A stretch of 25,378 nt of DNA from Gnetum montanum (taxonomy: Eukaryota > Streptophyta > Gnetopsida > Gnetales > Gnetaceae): NCBI GenBank assembly GCA_015680685.1, contig MNCI01020650.1, positions 1-25,378 on the forward strand, read 5' to 3'. Shown here piece after piece: positions 9,736-19,315 of the stretch. A program made the translations under genes and the position numbers. Numbering within the stretch: the first letter of the stretch is position 1; each line of letters starts with the position of its first letter. The notes below the pieces were generated by a model that had not been told where the DNA came from, did not search any database, and worked only from the letters and a program-made list of their open reading frames with translations.

Positions 9736-10560
9736 TAGCATTAGCACTTTTAGTGCTTACATCATCCAATTCTCAACATTCAAACCTTATACTCTGCACC
9801 TTCTCAAAGCACCTTGACTCTCTCATAATCATTTGGCATTAGTTAAATAGGATCTCAAAAGCTTAAAACTAGCACTTTAGCGAGATTGTCAAAATTTGTC
9901 TTGGCACTTTGGCAAAATTATCAAAATTTGTCTAAGTTTTTGGGACATCAGCATCACCTTGATAGGTCATCATACTTGCCAAAGTCAAAGTTAAAACTTG
10001 CTATTTTTAAACTCAACATTAACTTTGGATGAGTTATGCTTAACTCTTAGCTCAATTTTAGTAATCCTAACTTGAAATTGATAACTTTGGCCTTATAAAT
10101 ATGAGCTCAAAACATAAATTTTAGGCCCATTTTCTTAAGATTTAAAAGCATTTATTAGATTTTAGGAGATCAAGAGCATAAGTGTCTACCACCATTGTAA
10201 TACATGTGTGTGTGCTCTGCAATCACCTTCTGCACCTTTGATGTCACTTCCAAAGATAGAATTTTTAGGCTTCCATAGCACATTCCAAAGTTAGAATTTT
10301 TTAACTCTAACATCAATGATAGGATCCTTAGCCAAAACAACCTCATTTTAGCCTAAAATTGATCCTAGATTGCACCTACAACTTTTCCATCCATATCCTA
10401 ACCCTGTAAAGGTTCATTTCCACTCGTCAAATCCATATTTTTATTACAAATTGTCTATTATCAATTTTATTATGCTTATGTTTTTTATCAACGCTTGTGG
10501 TTTCAACCCTCCATAGGAGGTGAACACTTCGCTACTCAGTAATAAAGCATTTTATTATTT
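9736..10560. other. non-coding, scattered relatives of the minisatellite
   Basis: Contains isolated TCACTTCCAAAG...TAGAATTTTT units (about 10240-10305) and AGCACTTTAGC / GGCACTTTGGC repeats near 9870-9915. No reading frame of note. Confidence 0.45.
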
Positions 10561-10590
10561 GGGAAGGGATTTGACACATTTCCTCCTGTA
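10561..10590 (-). mobile_element. LTR-start-like TGTCAAATCCC with purine tract (minus)
   Basis: On the minus strand a purine tract (CAGGAGGAAATG) leads into TGTCAAATCCCTTCCC starting at 10576. This resembles the plus-strand junction at 8022 and, with it, brackets 2.55 kb between inverted TGTCAAAYCCC ends. It could mark a decayed LTR pair in opposite orientations or a terminal-inverted-repeat unit. Confidence 0.3.
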
Positions 10591-11539
10591 TCAAAGTCTT
10601 AATATTTTGATATTTTATGTTCTTTTACTTCCATATTATACTTAGTTTTTATACTATCACTCATAGTTTATTCCATACTTAGTTTATTTTTTGACAATTT
10701 ATATTTAGTCCTTTTTTAGAAACTAACACTTGGTCATTTTAGCATTAAAACCTTACTTTCTCACTATCCTCCTATCATTCTTGTTACATAATGAAACTCC
10801 TTGGTATGAATACTGGTTTTGGCTAGATGGTTTCTCTTTGTGTTTCCTTGGTGTTTCTAAAGATAAATATTGGTTTCAATTGCAATAAATTTTAATATTA
10901 TACTTTAAATAGAAGATAGAATGTGCAACTAGAGGATCATCATTGGAAAATAATTTTTCATTGTGTTTGGAAATCAAAGACCTAACCAAAGCATTAATTC
11001 TTATTATGGTCCTTAAATCATCAAAGACTTCCCATTGGACATAGGCTTCACCTCTTAGGAGTTGAATATCCTAAATGCACCATTTGTTAGGGAAAAAATT
11101 CTTTTATGCATTTTTTTTGGAAATGTTATTTTTCTAGAAAAATTTGAAACTAGTATTAGTCTCTTCAAATTTTTTATTTAAATCAATCTATTAGTTTCCC
11201 ATTATGTATCTTCAATGATGACTATGTTAAGGAGCACCTTCAAAAGACATGGAAGATCCTTCTTTTTGAGATTATTTTCTTCATATGGAAATGCAGATCG
11301 GCTGTCTCATATTAAAATAGAAGTTATACTGAGTTTGACTATGCTATGAAGTGCTCTATTACCATCTTAGTTTAACTTTAATGCAGTGTGGTAAGCTTTG
11401 AAAACAATATTAAGTTCTTTTGAGAAGTGAAATGTTAATGGTTTGATTTGAATTTATTAGTAATCTTTCTGAGGGATGTGATTTACCTTTACTTTTTTGT
11501 TACAAGTGACTCAGGGTCACTTTGCAACCTTCAAACAAT
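10591..11539. other. AT-rich intergenic DNA, nothing recognised
   Basis: No open frame, RNA gene or repeat boundary that I can support. Confidence 0.5.
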
Positions 11540-11640
11540 GAGGTGTTAGCCTAGTTGTAAGACACTAGATTTAGAAGCTCCAGGTTATGGATTCAATTCT
11601 AGTGGGTAATGTTGAGTTATACAAAGTTTTAATTAGACTA
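11540..11640 (+). mobile_element. tRNA-derived SINE-like head
   Basis: A Pol III A-box-like TAGCCTAGTTG (11547-11557) and a B-box-like GGATTCAATTCT (11589-11600) are about 40 bp apart, as in tRNA genes and tRNA-derived SINEs. The sequence around them does not fold as an intact tRNA by eye. The outer retrotransposon begins 46 bp after the B box, so it may have inserted into the SINE body; the T-rich tail near 24615 would then be the SINE's other end (inference). Confidence 0.45.
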
Positions 11641-11645
11641 TATAT
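11641..11645. repeat. left target-site duplication TATAT
   Basis: Five bases identical to 24554-24558, directly abutting the TGATGA end of the outer element. 5-bp duplications are normal for Ty3-gypsy integration. The word is AT-rich, so on its own it is weak; with the matched LTR ends it is convincing. Confidence 0.75.
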
Positions 11646-11691
11646 TGATGAGTGGTGGATACCCCTTATGCTCAATCATACAAATCACATG
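11646..11691 (-). mobile_element. outer 3' LTR, distal fragment
   Basis: Starts TGATGAGTGGTGG and aligns with 23693 onward (TGATGAGTAGCAGG..., ...ATACGAATCACAAG) until it is cut by the inner element's LTR at 11692. Its continuation is at 17160. Confidence 0.85.
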
Positions 11692-12266
11692 TGTGACATT
11701 CCATCCTCGGATGTCATGGCAAACGTCAAATATACAATATATTAGACATTATGTGTACGAAGAAAACATACCAAATGCAAAATATATGTGATATTTAACA
11801 TTATGTATTCGGGAAATAATAGGAAAAATGCAGAAAGACAAAGAAAAGAATGATTTATTGATATGGAATAGTGTATTCGGATTGTGCTATGAGAGTGTTC
11901 ATTGGGATTTTCTTTTTTTGGCATCTATCCCTTAGAGGAAATCTAGTTCTACCACCACAATTAGGTCTATAACTCAACCAAAAGGAATGGCCATTTCACT
12001 TCTTATCCCGCTTCACCCAACTTTCCATGACTTTCTTGTACTAGCTCCACCACTCCATGTTGGCACGACCTCTAACCCCGAGTATAAATGCCTTCAATCA
12101 AAGCCCCAAAGGTTACCTCAAGAGACATGTCCATTATTACAACATGCCCTTTCAGGTCTTAATCACAATTATCCTTTTGAGTCTTGTTAAGATGACAATA
12201 ACACTTGTTATGAAGAGACATCATCTTCATTAGGCAACAACATCATTTGGAAATGGGGATGTGACA
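11692..12266 (-). mobile_element. inner element 3' LTR (575 bp)
   Basis: Pairs with 16579-17154. Shared landmarks include TGTCATGGCAAAC, ATATATTAGACATTATG, AAAGAATG.TTTATTGATATGG, CATCTATCCCTTAGAGG, CCTCAAGAGACATGT and CATCATTTGGAAATGGGGAT. Most differences are transitions. The open frames 11742-11924 and 11987-12190 lie inside the LTR, have counterparts in the other LTR, and are not genes. Confidence 0.9.
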
Positions 12267-12280
12267 ATCTACCCCCCTTA
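12267..12280 (-). other. inner element polypurine tract
   Basis: The minus strand reads TAAGGGGGGTAGAT directly before the 3' LTR start TGTCACATCC, preceded by TTGAGGACAAAAAAAACC, a pattern common just upstream of gypsy 3' LTRs. The stretch 12281-12742 is otherwise non-coding. Confidence 0.75.
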
Positions 12281-12742
12281 GGTTTTTTTTGTCCTCAAAC
12301 GAATCCACATTCTCTATCTTTTTCTAGCTCCAATGCTTTCTTTCATGATCATGTGCTCTAATAATTTGATTTCTCCTTTGAACTTGAAGTTATTTCTTGC
12401 TTATTCTGTAAATATAATATATATGAGAAAAATTATATGTAAAATTAAATATTACTTTCTTGATACTTACTTTGTTTTCTAAGATAATGACAAAAGATAA
12501 ATTAAAGATTTATCAACCACCAATCACTAGTTCTAACTAGGATCATACAAAGTGCAACTTGGATTTGGTTACCCAAGTGAAGGTAAGGAAAATTCTTTAT
12601 CCTGAATTTCTAGTATCATAGATATTTTACTTATCTAATTGAAATATAAGTTAAACAATGAATAACATAATAAGATCATCAAATAAAAGTACGAGTGAGA
12701 TACTTCTTGATCTTGATCAATCTTATGAACTGATGGGAGTAA

Positions 12743-13809
12743 TTATAATTCTACCATAAGTGGTATATGATTAGATGGTCTTGTTTAGGATGGCAAGGCT
12801 TGATCTTGATACTTCTTTAGAAATTAACTCTAGTAACTTGGTAACTTAAAAGAATCAGGCATTGTACCAAATATAATCCAAAGTCTCAATGAAGAATGTT
12901 GTTGACCTATCTTCATTAATCATTGTAGAGTAATTTGTAAACAATGCTTCTGGATGAGTGCTATCCATCAACATCATTTGCTCCTAAATTCTAGAGTCTA
13001 ATTTATCTACTAAAGATTCAAAGTAATTAGAATATGCACTAGCTAGTGGAATTGCATGCTGGATTGATGGAAACATCTTCTTCAAGTTAGGTTCATCTTC
13101 CAAAGATTTCTTTATAGATCCATATTTTGAAGAATTGATAAACACTACTTCCAACTTTTGCATTGAAGTCTCCACAAAGAATAAATGGAACTGAATTGGT
13201 ATAACTTAGTAATAACTTAATCTTCAAACTTTCTTCTATTTGCTTAATCAAATATGCTCCTTGACATAGTATAACATCTAAACATGTTGGTTTGGCAATC
13301 AAATGTGTGTTAACCCTACATATACATCTTCTTGATAGATAAACTTTTAGAATCACTACTAGCACTATGTGATTTTTCTGAAATCTTAATTGTTCCTTCT
13401 TGTTCATCTCTTGAAGTTCTAGAATTTCAAAAATCATATTTTCTAAACTCCATTCAAATCTTTGTACCAATGCAAACTTGGCTTCTTTATAAAAGATTGC
13501 ACAACCATCCATGTTGTGATTTCTGCATTATGCTAATCTATATGGCTCAAAAGAAGAACTTCCATAAGAACCTTTTTGCTTATAGATAGCTCTGTATCCC
13601 ATCGTTCCCAAGTTTGGTTGGAATTGATATAGAAATTTCCATGGAAAGACTTCTTGTAAGCACAAGACATTAGCATCCGAATCTTTTAACTCTGCTAAGA
13701 TGCTTGGATATAGATATTCATGTCAACCCAAGGCCCATGATGGACATAGTGGATGTTGTTCCTTACTCACTAGTGATCTTACATGCATGTTGTATGTTGC
13801 AACTTTCAT
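12743..13809 (-). pseudogene. captured CCR4-type deadenylase (EEP domain), intronless and broken
   Basis: Endonuclease/exonuclease/phosphatase-fold domain of the CCR4 family, Mg-dependent poly(A) nucleases of the CCR4-NOT complex. Minus-strand order: MKVATYNM (13812-13789), LCPSWALG (about 13750-13726), DSDANVLCLQEV (LQEV 13648-13659, metal-binding Glu), GYRAIYK, DGCAIFYKEAKFALV (from 13509), NTHLIAKP (13311-13288), ILCGDFN (CGDFN 13176-13162), IPLASAYS, ETLDYIWYNA and SNHIPLMVEL ending at TAA 12745-12743. All signature blocks occur in the right order over about 355 codons, the usual domain length, without introns. It is not intact: WALG is followed by TGA, at least two frameshifts occur (near 13550 and 13120), and the catalytic SDH reads SNH. 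Nocturnin/Angel relatives are possible, but CPSWALG favours CCR4. Confidence 0.85.
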
Positions 13810-13812
13810 TCT

Positions 13813-14283
13813 CATTCTTGGATTCTTGTCTAGATCATTTCTCTTCATGAGTATCATACTCCTTATCGAAATGAAATTATGAGTCTCTATGTTGTTTTGC
13901 CCCATGTTTTGATTGCAAGATGGATTAATATGCCCTTTTCTTGATAGTTAAAGATTGTTCTATTTCTTCAACTAATTCTCTAACTAATACATCAACTGAT
14001 CATTAACTAATACATTAACTGATAATCAACTACATCAACTGAATAACTACATTAGCTAATTTTAGTTATATATAATTACATTACCTGATTTTAGTAATAT
14101 TTAACTATATCATTTTTTATGACCTTTCTACCCCCTTATCAACACTAACTCCAACAGTGTAACTAATGACATGCCATAGTGATCTTAAGACTATCTACAA
14201 GGGTTATGCATGAAATCTTAAAGCCTAAAAGGTTAAATTTATAATATTATTGAATTATAGGATGCCCAAATGATAAATTTGAC
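13813..14283 (-). other. region upstream of the CCR4-like copy
   Basis: The frame open from about 13950 to the EEP start reads through a few Asn-rich residues of no recognisable domain; family N-terminal extensions vary, so it may be part of the captured transcript or element sequence. ACTAATACATCAACTGAT-type short repeats lie at 13980-14060. Confidence 0.35.
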
Positions 14284-14519
14284 ATCACCATTGAGTTTAG
14301 AAGGGTGAAAAATGTCAGGAATGACTATTCATATGTTGAAAAAGGACATCGTATGCTCAAGTTGTGTGAAAATTAAACTTTTGAGGATCTCAAGGCACTA
14401 TATCGGGGCAAGGAGTAAACACTAACTTTTGAAGTTATTTGGGATGGATCTAACTCCACCATTGGGTTTAGAATGTTGAAATCTATAGGAAATGACTCTT
14501 CTTGCTGAAAAAGGCTTCC
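14284..14519 (+). repeat. imperfect direct repeat (about 65 bp)
   Basis: 14284-14348 and 14454-14519 share CACCATTG.GTTTAGAA, then GTTGAAA/GTGAAAA, GGAATGACT/GGAAATGACT and GCTGAAAAAGG/GTTGAAAAAGG. An old duplication inside the inner element. Confidence 0.6.
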
Positions 14520-14849
14520 AAAATCAAAAGTTATGGTTTCTAGAGTCTAAGTACTTTGGTGTGAAAAATAAGACTTCCCAAGAGGTGACCCATCCCAGTT
14601 CTACTTTAGAATGAGAACACTTAATGACAAAGTTTTTATCCCCTTTGTTAGCAAGGTGCCAATTTAAATTTTTGAAAATGATTGTGCACATTTTAAATTA
14701 ACAATTATTTATGAAATATTCTTTTTTCCAAAATTTATCTATTAGTTAATGGGAATTTCAAAATTTCCATCAGTTGTCGAGAAATTTAATTTTCTTATCT
14801 TTTGATAGAAATGTTTTAAATATGTAGATGATGAGCATTCTAGGATCCA

Positions 14850-15530
14850 CACTACCCTCTTTTGGGTTGACGTAGCCCATTGCATGGTCCTCGTAGGCCT
14901 TCATTGGACCAGTGCAACTTGTCTCAAGGTTCATGTGGCCTTATTATGGGCTAGTGTGGCCCATGTCAGAGCCAAAATGGCTCTTGATTGGCATGTGCAG
15001 CCCTTGTTAGGGCCAGTGTAGCCCTTGACTTGGCCTATGCGCAAAGAGGTGATTTTCGACAATGTTTGAAGAGGTAGTTTTCCATAGCACTGGAGGTAGT
15101 TTTTGGTAGCACTGGAAGCAGTTATTAGTGGTGCTAGAGGTGGTTTTTAGTGGTGAAAATGGCAAGCAATAGGCAAGAAAATGACATGGATTTTAGGAAT
15201 GGCAGTTGCAGTTGTAGTTGTAGGGTGACACAAGGGTAGGCAGTGGGTGCAACGGGCGATGTGCATAGAGGAGTAGCAATGGTGGCAGTGCGGTTGACAA
15301 TGGAGTGGCGGGGAAAAGAAATTGATGATGCTGGCATAGTAGTGGAAGTCTATGGATTAGCTTGTGGAAGAGCAGTGGTAAGCATGGGTAGTGGGGGCTA
15401 GAATAGGGTAGCGCAACCCCTGTAGGACCTGTGCATCCGACCATGCTAGCATATACTGTAGGGCCTATGTGGCCCACAAGGCATGTGCAACCCTTGCTAG
15501 GGCTTCCATGGCCTTTGCAAGGTTGACATG
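14850..15530. repeat. GGCC-rich quasi-repeat block
   Basis: Less AT-rich than its surroundings and full of variants of GGCCCATGTGCAACCCTTG / GCTAGGGCC, in two clusters (14860-15045 and 15405-15530) around a G-rich centre. The minus-strand open frame 15193-15534 (Pro/Leu/Cys-rich) follows from this composition and shows no gag or pol motif. Confidence 0.5.
15071..15158 (+). repeat. minisatellite, 4 x 22 bp
   Basis: Units at 15071, 15093, 15115 and 15137, each 22 bp, built on GAGGTAGTTTTTGGTAGCACTG, with 2-8 differences between neighbours. Confidence 0.85.
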
Positions 15531-15600
15531 GCATGTAATTTTTTTCAATATATATAAATTAATATTATTTTTATTTTATTTATTTTTCTTAAAAAAAGGA

Positions 15601-15770
15601 TTTTTAAAGTTGGGGATCAGGGTTTGAACCCATGACCTCCCACCTAAGTTTGATTATATGTATATATTTTTAAATAAATTATTATTTCATCATTTTTTAA
15701 AAGTCAGGTGGTTGGGGTCTAAACCCACAACCTCCCACTTGATTTTTTTAAACTTTATATTATTATTTTA
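15601..15770 (+). repeat. tandem pair with B-box-like GGTTTGAACCC
   Basis: Two diverged units (15601-15690 and 15695-15770), each holding AGGGTTTGAACCCATGACCT or GGGGTCTAAACCCACAACCT followed by CCCACTT/CCCACCT and an AT-rich run. The central string resembles a tRNA B box, suggesting SINE ancestry, but no A box is evident. Confidence 0.5.
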
Positions 15771-16564
15771 TTCCACCTTGCCTCAACGGTTGACGTGGTG
15801 ATTCAGCTGATGATGGGGTAAGGGTTTAGTATGGGTACATGGTGATTCCAGGTTGATTTCTAACCTTAAAATTTTAAGTTTTTTTTAAAATAATAATAAT
15901 AATATAATATTATTTTAATGCACATATACCGAAAAAATTAAACATCAATATCTCCCAAACTGTAAGTCTGATTGAGACAAAATATGTACCATTGGAATCG
16001 TCTCGACAAGTACTACATGTTGGACATACTTTTAGAGTTTAAAAATGAAGTTGATTTTTCAAGAATTAAAAAGACCAAACTAGCCTATTTTGTTGAACTA
16101 ACATTTCTAGGCTAACATATGGTAACTTGGAATCTTCTACATTACTTGGATAGCAAATTTTAATAAAATAAGATCAATTCAAGTCATGGTTACTAAGTTT
16201 CTAGAAAAAAATTTAACAATGACCCTAATCAATTAATAATTATAGTATTAAGATGGGTAAGAGTTACCTGGACTAGTGTATCATTGTCTTACCAACATCT
16301 CTTGCAATTGATGAATTTTGATGAGGCATGATTAGATCTTTGTTGGTTAATGATATCTATGAAAGAATCTTGTTGGTTGTTGGGATCTAGATGCCTAATC
16401 CATTATTCATGAAGTTAATGGAAAGGTATATTTTGAGTTGCATCACAACATATGATACATCTGGTGATGATCAATGGCTTTCCATGTGTTGTGGCTTTAA
16501 GGTTCATCATCAAATTCATGTTGTAGTTGGCCCATGGTTCTGAATGGCCCTTGGGTCATGGTTT
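15771..16564 (-). other. inner element leader region, no coding seen
   Basis: Between the PBS and the repeat block. In this part of a gypsy element gag would be expected, but I see no gag-like frame on the minus strand. Confidence 0.45.
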
Positions 16565-16576
16565 GCTCCAATACCA
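16565..16576 (-). other. inner element primer-binding site (initiator-Met type)
   Basis: The minus strand reads TGGTATTGGAGC two bases after the LTR, 10 of 12 matches to the plant initiator tRNA-Met PBS TGGTATCAGAGC. Different primer usage from the outer element shows they are separate families. Confidence 0.75.
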
Positions 16577-16578
16577 AT

Positions 16579-17154
16579 TGTGACATCCCATCCCTAGATG
16601 TCATGGCAAACATCAAATATATGATATATTAGACATTATGCATATGAAGAAAATATACCAAATGTGAAATATATGTGATATTCGACATTATGTATAGGAG
16701 AAATAATAGGTAAAATGTAGAAAAATAAAGAAAAGAATGCTTTATTGATATGGAATAGCATATCTGGATCGTGCTATGAGAATGTTCCTTGTGGTTTTCT
16801 TCTTTTAGCATCTATCCCTTAGAGGCAATCTAACACTACCATCACAATTAGGCCTATAACCTGGCCAGGAGAGATGGCTAGTCCACTTCCTATTCCACTT
16901 CACCTGGCTTTCTATGACTTGCTTGTATCGGCTCCACCACTCCATGCTATCATGAACTCTAACCCCAGGTATAAATGCCTTCAGTCAAATTGCCAAAGGT
17001 TTCCTCAAGAGACATGTTCGTTATTACAACATGCCCTTTCAGGTCTTAATCACAACTACCCTTTCAGGTTCTTGTTAAGATGACAATAACACTTGTTATG
17101 AAAAGACACCATCTTCATTAAGCAGCAACATCATTTGGAAATGGGGATGTGACA
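16579..17154 (-). mobile_element. inner element 5' LTR (576 bp)
   Basis: Starts in element sense at 17154 (TGTCACATCCCC) and ends at 16579 (...GATGTCACA), followed after two bases by the PBS. Same landmarks as the 3' LTR. Confidence 0.9.
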
Positions 17155-17159
17155 ACAAG

Positions 17160-17519
17160 CATTCACGTGTGATCTAGTTAAATTTTGTAGACCTTAAGTC
17201 TTTAAGTACACTAGTTCTAGGAAGTGAAGTATAATTGTTACAATCATTGTCTTCCTAGTTACACTTGTGAAATGAAAACGTATGGTTAAGTGCAATTGAA
17301 GCATATGATTTTTATCATTCTTATGTTTTATGTTCTTAGTGCTTAAAATAAATAAATGAAGTAATTTTAATGGATAATTTAATCTAACTAACTAATTAAT
17401 CTCTAACTAATCTTAACATAAGTATCCAGTCTCACTTTCTACACACATCTTGAACATGTATAATGTTGTCGAGTTACCAAATGTTAAGCATTTCTAGGAT
17501 TACCAAGTGTCATGCACAT
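17160..17519 (-). mobile_element. outer 3' LTR, continuation after nested insertion
   Basis: Aligns with 23740-24093 of the intact LTR, sharing for example GACCTTAAGTCTT, TTAGTTCTAGGAAGTGAAGT and AATCTAACTAACTAATTAAT. Homology stops at 17519/24093. The U3 part and its TATA box are missing, and integrase sequence begins about 20 bp further on, so a deletion has fused the two. Confidence 0.85.
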
Positions 17520-17540
17520 AGATATACACCTTTTCATTTG

Positions 17541-17940
17541 ACATAGATGTGATGGGATCCATGAAGTTAATGCCCTAGATGTTGAAGGGTTCCAGTGATT
17601 GTATCCATTGTTGAGGTCCCTCCATTTGAGTGGTCATTCCACCATCATGTTGGCAACATTCATAAGAGCTAACAAATTGATGAGCATCCTTGAAAAGTAT
17701 TGGCCAGTAATACCCTGCCATCAAGATCTTAATGGCCATGCGTCTTCCAGCATAGTGGCCTTCACAAGGACTCTTGTGAGTATCCTAGAGAATGCATAGT
17801 TGATTAGCATCAGGAACACACCAATGAACTAGGCCATCAGTGCACAACTTGTAGAGGTGCCTGTTGATCTTCATGAAGTATTTTGCCTAGTGAAGAAAAT
17901 GTTTTTTCTTTCTACAGTCTAGCACTTATGACGTCTCTTG
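17541..17940 (-). pseudogene. outer element integrase, truncated
   Basis: The N-terminal zinc-binding region is recognisable: HKSPCEGHYAGRRM (both His at 17776-17778 and 17755-17757), GYYWPILFKDAHQFV, then YECCQ where CDQCQ is expected, so the first Cys has become Tyr. The core begins EPFNI*GINFMDP, with Trp replaced by a stop and the first catalytic Asp by Asn. It then ends at about 17541, and LTR sequence starts at 17519. The other catalytic residues, the C-terminal domain and the polypurine tract are deleted. Confidence 0.87.
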
Positions 17941-17991
17941 AGTGAGATGATAGGTAAGAATGCCATCATACCATTTAAGCTCAATGGGCAA

Positions 17992-18333
17992 TTATTCAAT
18001 TATAGCCCTAGCAAAGAGGAGTTCATGAAGAAACTGATCAAACAGTGGGCTTTCCTCCTCTTTGTTGTTCCATTGCAACTGAGACAAGTCATTAGCAATC
18101 ACATTCTTAGTTTCCTTTTGATCTACCATCATAAGATTGAATTCTTGCAAGCTCACTAGCCACCATATGACATAGGGCCTCACCATTGGCTTATTCATTA
18201 GGAAGCAAATTACACTATGGTCCATGTGCACAAACACTTTGTACCCAAGAACATAGTGCCTAAACTTTTCCAAAGCAAACACCACTGTCATCAATTCTTT
18301 TTCTATGGTGGTGTAGTTCAGCTATTCATCTTC
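17992..18333 (-). pseudogene. outer element RNase H, degenerate
   Basis: LNYTTIEKELMTVVFALEKF, then YVLGYKVFVHMDHSVI, LVSLQEFNLMMVDQK and NVIANDLSQL follow the Ty3-gypsy RNase H pattern: catalytic E in KEL, the T/M-D-H block, and the final NxxADxLSRL where A-D reads A-N-D. It lies directly after the RT connection. Confidence 0.87.
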
Positions 18334-18479
18334 CACAGTGAATGTAATATGGACATTTCTTATTATCCAATTACATAAGCATAGTCCCTAAGGCATAATT
18401 TGATGCATCTATCGTGACATGAAATGGTCTAGACCAATATGGTGCTTATAGAATTGGAGTTTCTACAAGTTTCAACTAA

Positions 18480-19315
18480 TAGTTTTGCAATCTTAGATAA
18501 ATTCTCTATGAATTTTTGGTAGTAGCTAGTGTGTCCAAGGAATGACCAGAAATCTTTTACTATTTATGGTGGATGGGTAATTCCTTGGATGACCCTAATC
18601 TTTTCAAGTTCTAGGTTGATCTTGGCTTATGAGATTCTGTGTCCTAACACAATGCCCTCCTGGACCATCAAATGGTTGTTCTACCTATTAAGTTGAAGAT
18701 TGATCTCCACACATCTTTTGAGCACTTACTCAAGATAGTCTAGGGCTTGCTCAAATGTAGCCCCATATGTGGAAAAGTCATCCATGAAGACTTTAATCCT
18801 ACTACTAATTTGCTACTAAGAAAATACTCAAGACTAGGCATTGAAATGTGGTAGGGGCATTGCATAGGCCAAATGGCATCTTTCGATATACAAAAGTTCC
18901 ATAGGGATTTGTGAATGTGATTTTGGCCTAATTCTTTGGCATGATCTAGATTTGGTTATAGCCACTATAATCATCTAGAAAATTGTAATAGCAATGGCCA
19001 AATATAGTGTCCAACACTTGATTTATAAATGGCAATGGAAAGTGATCTTTGAATGTTGCCATATTCAATAGCCAGAAATTGATACAAATCCATCACTTGC
19101 CACCTTTCTTTGGCATAATCACGAGTGGGCTAACCCACTCACTATTTGCAATGGGATAGATAAACCCTACCTTAATGAGTTGTTCAATTTTCTCGTTAAC
19201 AATCAACTTTAATTTGGGGTTCAACTGCTACTGCAGCTACCTCTTTGGCTTCATGGTTAGATTAGTGTAGATATGATGCTGACATATCCTAGAATCAATC
19301 CCTGTGAGTTCAGGC
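18480..19315 (-). pseudogene. reverse transcriptase, downstream copy and connection
   Basis: Ty3-gypsy RT. In order on the minus strand: VGFIYPIANSEWVSPLVIMP, PKKGGK, HFPLPFINQVLDT, LDDYSGYNQI, FTNPYGTFVYRKMPFGLCNA, then after a frameshift VFMDDFSTYG with the catalytic MDD at 18777-18785, GHRIS, and FLGHTSYYQKFIE in the connection. Stops replace expected Gln and Trp codons. The duplicated unit is 18615-19315; 18480-18614 is single copy and leads into RNase H. Confidence 0.88.

Larger units (their letters stand above)
11692..17154 (-). mobile_element. inner LTR element carrying a CCR4-like gene fragment
   Basis: 5.46-kb element inserted in the outer element's 3' LTR. LTRs at 11692-12266 (3' in element sense) and 16579-17154 (5') are homologous over their whole length, about 85% identical where I counted. 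In element orientation each LTR begins TGTCACATCCCC and ends in TGTCACA (GGGATGTCACA in the 5' LTR). PBS and PPT sit at the right places. The flanks ACATG (11687-11691) and ACAAG (17155-17159) are a 5-bp TSD with one change; the uninterrupted outer LTR has ACAAG here. The 4.3-kb interior has no gag, RT or integrase that I can recognise, so it is a non-autonomous element; its main recognisable cargo is a deadenylase domain. Confidence 0.88.

Noticed and set aside
13093-13512. LINE-type APE endonuclease as the identity of the EEP-fold sequence
   Set aside because: CPSWALG, LCLQEV, DGCAIF and LDYIWY are CCR4-family blocks, and no LINE reverse transcriptase follows on that strand.
13332-13589. 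Plus-strand 85-codon frame
   Set aside because: Antisense shadow of the CCR4-like sequence.
15193-15534. 113-codon Pro/Leu/Cys-rich minus-strand frame
   Set aside because: Composition follows from GGCC-rich and G-rich repeats; no domain.
17938-18159. Plus-strand 73-codon frame
   Set aside because: Antisense of RNase H.
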